Shown here one piece after another: positions 1 to 9,200 of a stretch of 23,461 nt of DNA. The first letter of the stretch is position 1. The number at the start of each line of letters is the position of its first letter. A model generated the notes under the pieces. It was not told the DNA's origin. It ran no database searches and saw only the letters and a program-made list of their open reading frames with translations. The position numbers were made by a program, and so were the translations under genes. This stretch comes from CAZHOV01 sp964534315 (GTDB taxonomy: Bacteria > Bacteroidota > Bacteroidia > Chitinophagales > Saprospiraceae). The DNA is taken from the NCBI GenBank assembly GCA_964534315.1, contig CAZHOV010000087.1, positions 1-23,461 of the forward strand. Reading direction: 5' to 3'.

Positions 1-75
1 GCGGTTCAGAGGTGCAGGGGGGGATAAGGGTCCAGCGGTGCAACGGTCTAGCGGTCCAGAGGTGCAGGGGGATGG
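1..75. repeat. Short G-rich intergenic repeat
   Basis: The first 75 bases are built from short words such as GCGGTCCAGA and GGTGCAGGGG. The block at 1-20 recurs at 51-70 with one change (GCGGTTCAGA versus GCGGTCCAGA), and related words (TCCAGCGGTGCA, GGTCTAGCGGT) fill the space between. No reading frame or RNA is evident. It looks like the end of a simple intergenic repeat that extends left of the window. Confidence 0.6.
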
Positions 76-156
76 GGAATTGAGGATCAGCATAGTTGGC
101 ATAGACTTTGATTTACAGTAATTGATTTTGGTTAAAAAATGTGTGATCCTTTTCCT

Positions 157-191
157 GCCCGTAGAATTTCTTTTTTACGGGCCTTTTTTAT
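157..191 (+). terminator. Intrinsic terminator of an upstream gene
   Basis: GCCCGTA (157-163) pairs perfectly with TACGGGC (176-182) across a 12-base loop and is followed by CTTTTTTATTT. This is a GC-rich stem plus a T-tract, in the orientation that ends plus-strand transcription. It presumably serves a gene lying left of the window and insulates the OmpA-family gene that starts at 264. Confidence 0.65.
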
Positions 192-263
192 TTGTTTGGG
201 GGTGTCAATATAAAAACAACAAAACGTGGGCGGTGGCGTTTAATTTTTAAAATTTAAGAATAC

Positions 264-2252
264 ATGACAGCCCGAATATTATTTTTTTTAATTGCAATTT
301 TTTTAGCTGCTTCTTGCTCGTATACGATAAAGATAAAAGATGGAAATACTGCCTTTGAGCAAAAGCAATATAAGACAGCTATTCCTTTATTAAAAAAGGA
401 GTATGGTAAAACAAAGAGTAAGGTGGAACAAGGAGAAATCGCCTTTCTAATCGGCGAGTGTTATCGCTTTATGAATAAAAATGAGGAGTCTATTTCCTGG
501 TACCGTACTGCCTACGATTATAATTATGGTATGGACGCGCTAAAGCAGTATGCCTATGCCCTCAAGCAGAATCAACAATATAAGGAAGCCATTAGAGCCT
601 TTAAAGATTTGGGGATTGAATTAGGTAGCCCCTACGAATACCGAAAGGAGATTACGGCCTGTAATATCGCCATGGAGTGGGAGAAGGACAAAAACAAAAG
701 TCCTTACGAAGTAAACATACTCGATGTTAGCACCAGTGCGGCCGATTACTCCCCGATGTTGTATGAAGATAATTATCTGGTTTTTACTTCCGACAGAAGT
801 ACCAGTACGGGCGAAGAGATCTATAATTGGACTGGCAATAATTTTTCAGATTTGTTCAAACTCGACTTAAAGACCAAAGCTATCGAGCCTTTTGAAGGCC
901 CTTTTAACACGACAGATAATGAAGGAACGGTCGCTTTTAACAATGATTATACTGAGGTATATTTCACCCGGTGTTTTAGCAATAGTGACGAAGATGCTTA
1001 TTGTAAAATTCTGATGAGCAGAAGAGACGGGAACAGCTGGTCAAATCCAGTAAAATTAAACTTCATCAAGGAAGAGATCAATTATGGTCATCCTTCCTTG
1101 TCCTCCGATGGAAGCGTCCTTTACTTTTCCTCCAATGATCCGGAAGGTTGGGGGGGGTACGATATTTATTATTCTGAAAAGACACCTGACGGGTGGAGTA
1201 CCCCCAAATTGATGAGCCGGAGTATCAATACTCCTCAAGATGAGAAGTTTCCATATATCGACAACGACACCCTTTATTTTGCCTCTAACGGGCATACCGG
1301 AATGGGTGGATTGGACATTTTCCGTTCTTTTCGTCAAGGCAGCGATTACTGGAGCCCTGCATTCAATCTCAAAGCGCCCATCAATTCAGCCTCTGACGAT
1401 TTTGGATTTGTAGTCGATGATCGCCCCATGGCTTATGAAGATCCTGACTTGCTAAGGGTTGGCTATTTTTCTTCATCCAGAAAAGATGGAGCGGGCAATG
1501 ACGACCTTTACGCATTTGAAAAGCGCACCCCTCCTCCGGAACCAGAAAAAGATTCGCTGGAACAAGCGCCTATCGTTTATAAAATCTTATTGGAAGGGTT
1601 TGTCTTAGAAAAAATTTACAGAGACCCGAATGATCCAAACAGTGAAGTCCTGGGCCGCAAACCATTGCCAGGCTCTAAGGTGAAGGTAAGTTTTGGTGAA
1701 GAAGAAATGGTAATGGAAGTGGGTGAAGACGGCATGTTCAAAATGGAGTTGGATGAAGATACGGATTATTCCTTCTTTGGTAGTCGCAAAGGCTATCTGA
1801 GCAACAGCACCTTTTTCTCTACCAGGGGTATTGGTAAAGACCCTCAAAATCCGGTGGTCACCTTTAATATTGAAATTGTGTTGGATAAGATCTTCCTGGA
1901 CAAAGAAATTGTCCTGGAAAACATTTACTACGACTTCGACAAATCCTTTATCCGGGATGATGCCAAACCTTCGCTTGATAACCTAACTCAGGTTTTGAAC
2001 CAAAATCCGGATATCCGTATACAGTTATCTTCCCATACCGACTGCAGGGGGTCTAACAGCTACAATGAAGAGCTATCCCAGCGCAGAGCCCAGGCTGCTG
2101 TCGATTACCTGATCTCCAAAGGGATTAACACAGAACGACTGGTCGCTAAGGGGTATGGCGAAAATATTCCCGCCAACGATTGCAACTGCGGGGCCTGTAC
2201 GGAAGAAGAACACCAGGAAAATCGACGTACGACGTTTAAGATTATTGAGTAG
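264..2252 (+). CDS. PorE-like OmpA-family lipoprotein (TPR, WD40-like propeller, CRD, OmpA)
   Basis: This is a predicted outer-membrane lipoprotein of 662 residues facing the periplasm. A hydrophobic N-terminus ends in the lipobox LAASC, with the acylated Cys at residue 18. TPR-like helices span about 25-140. PD40/WD40-like propeller blades follow at about 160-420 (repeated 'YFSS', 'FTSD' and 'GGYDIY' elements). A carboxypeptidase-regulatory-like beta domain lies at about 440-540. The OmpA peptidoglycan-binding domain is at about 548-662, with HTD near 591-593 and SQRRAQ near 605-610. This order and length match PorE of the type IX secretion machinery, which anchors the system to peptidoglycan. 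Bacteroidota carry several paralogues of this architecture, so the T9SS role is inference; two T9SS cargo genes lie nearby. A Cys-rich segment (DCNCGAC, 639-645) sits inside the OmpA domain. A 7-bp repeat array begins at its stop codon. Confidence 0.88.
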   Translation: MTARILFFLIAIFLAASCSYTIKIKDGNTAFEQKQYKTAIPLLKKEYGKTKSKVEQGEIAFLIGECYRFMNKNEESISWYRTAYDYNYGMDALKQYAYALKQNQQYKEAIRAFKDLGIELGSPYEYRKEITACNIAMEWEKDKNKSPYEVNILDVSTSAADYSPMLYEDNYLVFTSDRSTSTGEEIYNWTGNNFSDLFKLDLKTKAIEPFEGPFNTTDNEGTVAFNNDYTEVYFTRCFSNSDEDAYCKILMSRRDGNSWSNPVKLNFIKEEINYGHPSLSSDGSVLYFSSNDPEGWGGYDIYYSEKTPDGWSTPKLMSRSINTPQDEKFPYIDNDTLYFASNGHTGMGGLDIFRSFRQGSDYWSPAFNLKAPINSASDDFGFVVDDRPMAYEDPDLLRVGYFSSSRKDGAGNDDLYAFEKRTPPPEPEKDSLEQAPIVYKILLEGFVLEKIYRDPNDPNSEVLGRKPLPGSKVKVSFGEEEMVMEVGEDGMFKMELDEDTDYSFFGSRKGYLSNSTFFSTRGIGKDPQNPVVTFNIEIVLDKIFLDKEIVLENIYYDFDKSFIRDDAKPSLDNLTQVLNQNPDIRIQLSSHTDCRGSNSYNEELSQRRAQAAVDYLISKGINTERLVAKGYGENIPANDCNCGACTEEEHQENRRTTFKIIE

Positions 2253-2474
2253 AAAGGAGAAAGGGGAAAGGAGAAAGGAGAAAGGGGAAAGGAGAAAGTT
2301 GAAAGTAGAAAGGGGAAAGGAGAAAGGAGAAAGTGGAAAGTAGAAAGGGGAAAGTGGAAAGTAGAAAGTGGAAAGTTGAAAGGAGAAAGGGGAAAGGAGA
2401 GAGTAGAAAGTGGAAAGTGGAAAGGAGAGAGTAGAAAGGAGAAAGGGGAAAGGAGAAAGGAGAAAGGGGAAAGG
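2251..2474. repeat. 7-bp tandem repeat, 32 in-phase copies
   Basis: Starting within the stop codon of the PorE-like gene, the sequence reads as 32 consecutive heptamers of consensus RGAAAGK (224 bp = 32 x 7), with no insertion or deletion. Variation falls almost entirely at positions 1 (A/G/T) and 7 (G/T); two units read AGAGAGT. The plus strand is almost pure purine. A reading frame that runs into the array from 2155 is a by-product and is not a gene. Confidence 0.9.
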
Positions 2475-2545
2475 TTAGGTATTAGAAAGAGGCGGTCTTC
2501 ATAAGTCTATGAACCATTAATTGGAAACTTTGTCCTTTACTATAT

Positions 2546-2604
2546 TTAGAGAGGGCTGTTTTCCTGTAAAATCGAAGATTTTACAGGAAAACAGCCCTCT
2601 CTAA
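2546..2604. terminator. Perfect 28-bp inverted repeat between convergent genes
   Basis: The arms 2546-2573 (TTAGAGAGGGC...TAAAATC) and 2577-2604 (GATTTTA...CTCTCTAA) are exact reverse complements, separated by the loop GAA. The hairpin lies between the stop of the plus-strand PorE-like gene (2252) and the stop of the minus-strand Spy-like gene (2659). A bidirectional terminator or transcript-end stabiliser is the simplest reading. Neither side has a clear T-tract, and the stem is unusually long and perfect, so a mobile-element origin is also possible. Positions 2475-2545 hold nothing else that I recognise. Confidence 0.6.
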
Positions 2605-2658
2605 GAAGAAAGTATGGTGGCTCGTTACACCAAAGGTGTTGGGAGACACCTTTCATTT

Positions 2659-3102
2659 TTAATTACCCTCCTCATTATTATCGGGGTTAGGTACGACATC
2701 TTTGGCCTTGCCTTTTCCTTGACCTTGGCCTCTGCGCTTTCTCATCCGCTTTCTTTGTTCTTGTTCTATGGAGCGGAATTTTTCGTATTGCTCCGTAGTG
2801 AGGATGCCTTTGATGGCGACAGACTGTTCTTCGCGTAGCTTCATCATTTCCGGTCTCATTTGTGAGCGATCACCGTCTTTATTTTTTTCCCAGAGTTCCT
2901 GGCGCTTGGTCTTGTATTCTTTGTTGATCTCTTGAAACTCCACTTTTTGATCTTCAGTTAATTCCAATTCAGCAGCTAGTTTCTCAAATCGCTGTTGTTG
3001 GGCTTCTTCGGAAGGTGGGGCTACTTTTCCTTGTGCCTGTACGCTGACAGTAATTAAAAGAAAGGAAAGCGCTGTAAACAAAGCTTTTTTGAATAATTTC
3101 AT
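2659..3102 (-). CDS. Spy/CpxP-like LTxxQ periplasmic protein
   Basis: This small exported protein of 147 residues is read from the Met at 3102. An upstream in-frame Met at 3129 would add nine residues before the signal peptide and is less likely. The signal peptide is KLFKKALFTALSFLLITVSVQAQ (as KLFKK, hydrophobic core, then VQAQ, about 1-24). The mature part is highly charged and helical, with two LTxxQ motifs (LTEDQ at 48-52, LTTEQ at 101-105), the hallmark of the Spy/CpxP family of periplasmic chaperones and stress sensors. The C-terminus is a basic stretch (QRKRMRKRRGQGQGKGKAK) followed by an acidic, Asn-rich end. Family membership is fairly secure; the specific role (protein folding, metal or envelope stress) cannot be read from the sequence. 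It is monocistronic, about 110 bp downstream of the adhesin gene on the same strand. Confidence 0.8.
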   Translation of the reverse strand: MKLFKKALFTALSFLLITVSVQAQGKVAPPSEEAQQQRFEKLAAELELTEDQKVEFQEINKEYKTKRQELWEKNKDGDRSQMRPEMMKLREEQSVAIKGILTTEQYEKFRSIEQEQRKRMRKRRGQGQGKGKAKDVVPNPDNNEEGN

Positions 3103-3211
3103 GTTGATCGTTTTTTGATTAATAAACATAAACTAACCTTTAGACTGAGTAAAGGGGCATTATTTTCCTTTAAATATATTAAATTTTTGTTAAAGGAACT
3201 AAATCCACTTT

Positions 3212-6200
3212 CTACCGCTGGATGGTAAATCGGTAAATACCGCGTTGATTACCAATGCGGATTTCCATATAATACATCCCGGGTGGATAGCTGGAAAGAT
3301 CCATCGGTAAGATCCGGACAGCGTTATTTTCTTCTATTCCCGCCATCAACGGTTTTCCGAGTCCGTTATATATTTTCCAATGGAAGGCTACTTTTGGTCG
3401 AATCCCTTGAAAAGCAGCAAATAGTTTTCCTTCAGAGGGATTTGGGTAGATCACCACTGGTAATACTTTTGAAGTCGGCGCCTTCACGGAAGTAAAAAGA
3501 TCGACCACTACGCTAAGGGTTGTATCACAGTTCAGATCATCCGTGATTGTCACCTCATAGGTACCCGGAGCCAAGTTGACGGCCAGGGAGGTCATTTGGT
3601 TTCCGGCGGCGGCATCCCATTGATAATCATAAGGAGGCGTTCCGCCAATCACTTCCACCGAAGCTGTTCCATCATTGAGTCCCTGGGTGACCGGAGTAGA
3701 TAGCACCTGTATCAAAAACATAGGAGGCCCTTCAATATAATAAGTAGGCGATTGGATCAAGCAATTATTTTGGTCTATGACGGACATTGAGTAAGGCCCT
3801 GTTGCCGCGTTGGTCAAATCTTCGGTAGCTATGCCGGTGCTCCAATCAAACTCGTAGGGCGGGGCGCCCCCTTCAACACTGACAAAGATTCCTCCTTCCA
3901 GGGCATTGGGGCAGGTATTATCTACAATACTATCCAGCGTGATCTCTACAGCAGTAGCTGGCTCGGTGATCTCATACACCGGGGTTTCCACATTGCATCC
4001 GTTTTGATCGAAAATGACACAAAAGTAGGATCCAGCAGATAAGTCAGCTATAAAAGCGGTATCCTGACCGCTATTCCAGAAAAAGTCATAATTAGGCGTA
4101 CCGCCTTCTACTTCGATTGTTAATGTTCCTGTTGCTTCGTTTTTACAGCTAATATTGGTTTGTTCGGACAAACTCACCGACAAGGGTGCCAAAGAGAAGG
4201 AGTCTACAACAAAAGTATCGGAAACGATGGTACACCCTCTATTATCCGAAAGGGTCAGCTGATAGCTGCCGGGGCCTAAATTGGTGAGGTCTTCGGAATG
4301 AGCTCCGCTATTCCAGTTATACTGATAGGGAAATTGCCCTCCGCTGGCAGAAACTTCAACCAATCCGGTAGAGTCACCTGTGCAGGTAGGTTTAAGATTA
4401 ACCAATTGAATGTTCATACTATCCGCATATTCCAAAATCATCGGCATGGAAGTAACCGTACAGCCTTTAGCATCCGTAACTTCATTGATAAAAACCCCCT
4501 CCGGAAGGTTGGTCGCGTCTTGCGTATTGGCGTATACATTACCCGAAGTATCCACCCAATTGTAGGTATAGGGAGGCAATCCCCCTGAAACCGAAACGAA
4601 GATCGCTCCGGTGGAATCGCCCGCACAAACCGGCTGGCGGATGCTATCGGTGAGTGCAAAAAAGAGGAAAGGTTCCTCTACAACTGCCTGAGAAGAGATA
4701 GCCACACATCCGTTTTGATCGGTGATGGTGATTTGATAAGTTCCGCCTTCGAGGCCGGTGAGGGTGGTTGAAGAATCTACCGCATTACTCCACAAAAACT
4801 GGTAGGGAGGCGTTCCACCTTCGATTTGGGCTGAAACCATACCGTCAGCAGCATTATTACAAGAAACATCCGCTACCGTATCAATAAAGACCATGAGAGA
4901 ATCAGTAGGTTCTACCACTTCGATTTGGGGCACGATGACTGCGCAGTCATTCTGATCGGTAATAGTGACCACATATTTTCCGGCCGAGACATTATTAAGG
5001 TCTTCGGTTGTATCGCCATTGCTCCAGAGAAACTCAAATGGAAGTAATCCGCCTTCAACCATAAGGTCGACACCGCCGCCATCATTTCCGTTGCAATCAA
5101 TTTCAGTGATATTGATCTCTTCAACCTCAATAGAGGGAGGTTCAGTAACTTGGAAAGGCAAGGAAGTCACCGCACAATCATTCTGATCGAGTAACGTCAA
5201 TTTATAGACTCCTGCGGTTATGTTGACCAGATCTTCGGATTGGGAACCATTATCCCAACTGTAGGTATAAGGAAGAACGCCTCCAGTAGCGGATATATCG
5301 ATGCTCCCATCAGAGCCTCCCGCACAAAATACATTTTCTATACTATTGACAAGGATTTCCAGCGGTTCAGGGGAAGCGATATCAATAGCAGAAAGCTCGA
5401 TGGTGCAGCCTTCAGCATCTTCTATGTGGCACGAATAGCTTCCGGGAGGAATATTTGGCCGGTCTTCCGAAATCGCTCCGTCACTCCACTCAAATGAATA
5501 AGGCAGCGTTCCCTGGCCATTAACCGTAATAAAAATACTACCATCTGCTGCTCCCGAGCAGCGTACATCTTTTACAAGGTCCACATTGACATTTATCAAT
5601 TGGGGCTGTTCAACAACAAAGGTATCGGACAAACTAAAACAACCATTAGCATCGGTAATGCCACAAAACAAGGTGTCGGCTCCCAAGTTTTCTACTAACG
5701 AGGCATCCGCTCCATTACTCCATTGATAGTCAAAAGGAGGTGTCCCCCCCACTACTCCGAGTTCAATTTTACCATCATTAATACCTTCACAAGAAGCATT
5801 TTCAAACGTTAAAAGCTGAATATCGAGTACATTGGGAGCTGTTATTTGGAATGTATCAGAAATCGCCGTACAGTCATTTGCATCGGTAACTGTTACCAGA
5901 TAACTTCCGACGCCGAGATTGGCATTAGTTAGGCCTCCCGTTCCTTGATTCCAGGAATAAGTATATGGAGGTGTTCCACCGGATACTTGCATCCGGATCA
6001 AACCGTCTTTTACTCCATCGCAAGAGGGAGCCTCGATTGTATCTAAAGTGACCGTTAGCAATTCGGGCTCGTCTAGAGGGATAATGCTAGACAAAAACGC
6101 ACATCCGTTTTTATCGCTTACTACCACCTGATAATCTCCATCCGGAACATTATTCAGGTCTTCCTGCACACTGCTGGTATTCCACTGGAACGAATAGGGT

Positions 6201-9200
6201 GCTGTCCCTCCAAATGGCGTAATGAATATACTGCCGTCCACTGCTCCGTTACAAGAAATATGTTTAATGGAATCTACTCCAAAACCAATAGGTGACGGAG
6301 AAGGAACAAAGAGGGAATTAACTGCGGAACACCCCCTCAGATCGGAGATGGTTACCGAGTACAAGCCCGATTCCAGATTAGAGACCATTGATGAGGTAGG
6401 GCCGTGGCTCCATTGATAGAAATAAGGAGCTGTTCCTCCTTGAACGATCAGTTTAATTGCCCCGTCGTTTTCACCGAAGCAAGAGGTGGGTGTAACGAGT
6501 ACATTACCGATCCCCAGTACGTCCGGCTCAGTCACTTCGAGATTATCCAACACTACTTCACATGTACTTCCGGTTATCGTAACCGAGTAAGTCCCACCAT
6601 TTAGATCGCTAATGGAGGAAGTGGTTTCCATGGTACTCCATAAAAACTGAGGATTGTTGCCGCTCACTGAAAGTTGAATTCCTCCATCCTGCGCACCAGC
6701 ACAAGATACAGGAATAATATTTACATTATTAACCACAACAGATGGCCCATTTACTACAATCACCGGAACGATCAGCGGGCAATCTGCCAGGGAATTATCG
6801 GTTATAGTTACTTGATAAACACCTTGCTTTAAATTACTAAGTTGCAAGGTGCTATCTACATTCGCCGTATCTCCGGAAACAGGACCGGACCATTGAAAAG
6901 TATAGGGACTCGTTCCATTGATCGGGCTAATGGTGATCGAACCGTCATCCCCATCGCAAACGGATACATTTACGATTTGATCAATACTGGCTCCCGAAAT
7001 ACTTTCGGAAGTAAATACTTCAATGCTATCGGTATCAGAACATCCTGTTGAATCCACCACAGTAAAGGTGTAAAGGTCGGTTGTACCTGGATTCTGACTT
7101 CCAAAAACAATAAGGGTAGAATCTGTAAATCCAGTATTCCAAAAGAAGGTCACCGAATCGGTATTAGCTTGAACATGTCCTTCCAACTGAGTCGCTTTAC
7201 CGCTACAAAGCGTCACTTCTCCCGGAGTAGTAATGGTAGCTGTCGGATTAGGATACACTCCAATATTAATGCTATCAATATCACGACAACCGTTGGGAGT
7301 TAGCGACTGAACGAAAAAGGTTGTATCGTTATTTAATAAAAGCACTGTTGATAAAAGCTCATTATTAATATCCGGGGGTAAAGAATGGTGATAAGTCACC
7401 AATCCACCAGCATCATTGGCATCTACAATCGAAATAGCTTCGAGATCGGTAGTATCACCAAGACATAAAGATAAGGGACCATCAACGATAATATCCGGTG
7501 TTGAAAAGACCTGAACGGTTACGGGAATTCGATCACTCTTACAGCCGGTCATATTTTGAAAGATAGAATCCTGTACAAATAAGGTAGTGGTTTGATTCAG
7601 TACCTGCTCTACCATAGGTCCGGTAGCGATGGGGATTGTGTCATCCGGCGAGGAATACCAATAAAGGGTTCCTTCCGGAGAAGAAATGACTTCAAAAGTA
7701 CCCGTTTCGCCGGAGCAAATGGTATTTCCAATAGCAGTAGGATCTGCAAGGATAGCATCATCAGCCAGTCCGTTACAATTCTCATCGATGCCGTTGCAGG
7801 AAATTTCAGGGCTACCAGGATTGATCAGAAAGTCTTCGTCGTTGCAATCCAGGTTATTGGCTACAAATCCGGCAGGAGGGGTGGAAGAACAGCTTACCGT
7901 AGAATCTACAGGTGCTCCAAAACCATCACCGTCTTGATCAGGATAGTAGACAAAAGAAGGCTCCCCCAAGTCTACACTGCCATAAAAAGTAATTTCATCT
8001 AGTGCAATATCTGCTCTGGAACCATCGCTATTGACCCCAACGAATTGAAACTGTACCGTATCTCCATCATAGCTCCCAAGATCGATAAACTGGTTAAACC
8101 ATTCATTACCCTGATCCCCGTAGAGGCTCCAGAGAGTAGACCAATTTTGGCCATCATCATTACTGATTTCAAGCGATAACTGGTTGATCTTTTCTCCATA
8201 CATATGGTAAGAAAAAGACATGTGGCAAACTCCTTCGCTGGCGTCGATTGCCATACAGTTGGAGCGTAGAATACCTTCTGCGAAATCAGGACAAGTACTG
8301 CCAAAAGATTCTATATAGATATAATTACCTCCACCTGAAATATCATCAGAAGGTCCGGTCTTGGTCGAGGTAGTCCCGTTGGCATCGATCAACCACTCTA
8401 GTGCATCATCAGAAACATTCTTCCATGTTCCCGTGATAGCGCAAGAACTCCCGCAAGAAGTTGGGCAAGTAGGTTGAGCATCAAAATTTTCAACTAGAGA
8501 AATTGCCTGGGTTTTGCAGTTGGTGGTCAACTGTATCGGGCAGGAATTCTCAGAATAGGCTCCTGTGGTGCATTGTTGGCGGATATAGATCTCATAGGGG
8601 GTAGACTCGGTCAGCCCGGCAAGGTTAAAAGGAAAGTTCCCGGGGCAGGCTATGACAATCACCTCGCTTTGAATGCTTCCTGGTTGATCGTCCGTTCCCG
8701 GTATAAATCCGGGCGGGCCGTATTCGATGATGGTTTGGTTACAGTCATTACCGGGCATCCAGGTGAGTTGGGCAAACTCTGCGGAAATATTGTCGGCTAT
8801 CAGATTGGAAGGAGCCTGGCAGCCCAGTTCTTCAAATACCAGTTCAACGTATTCAAGTGTTCCGATATCATCGCCTGCGACATCACAAATAGAGAGGGTC
8901 CATTCCCCGATAGGCGAAGAGCCGTCCGAAAAATCCGATAGATTTCCATCCGGAATAAAGACACCCGAAAAGGGCGCTACCCCTTCGGCTACAGGAAGGG
9001 CATTACAGCCTTCAGCAGTAAAAATAGTATAGCCGTCACAAAGGCTGTCAGGGATACCATAGTTGTCGCCGCTGCTGCCATTTTGCAAACTAATGGGTAC
9101 AGAAACGCCACTAGGGGAATTCAGGCGTATTTCGAGATCAGAAATCCAAGTGTGTTGAACGATCAGCCGCACCTCTTCCAGTTCGATATCCCCTCCAAGA

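Noticed and set aside
2614..2838. Plus-strand frame with a hydrophobic start opposite the Spy-like gene
   Set aside because: The minus-strand gene has a signal peptide and two LTxxQ motifs, and the overlapping frame has neither support nor a ribosome site.
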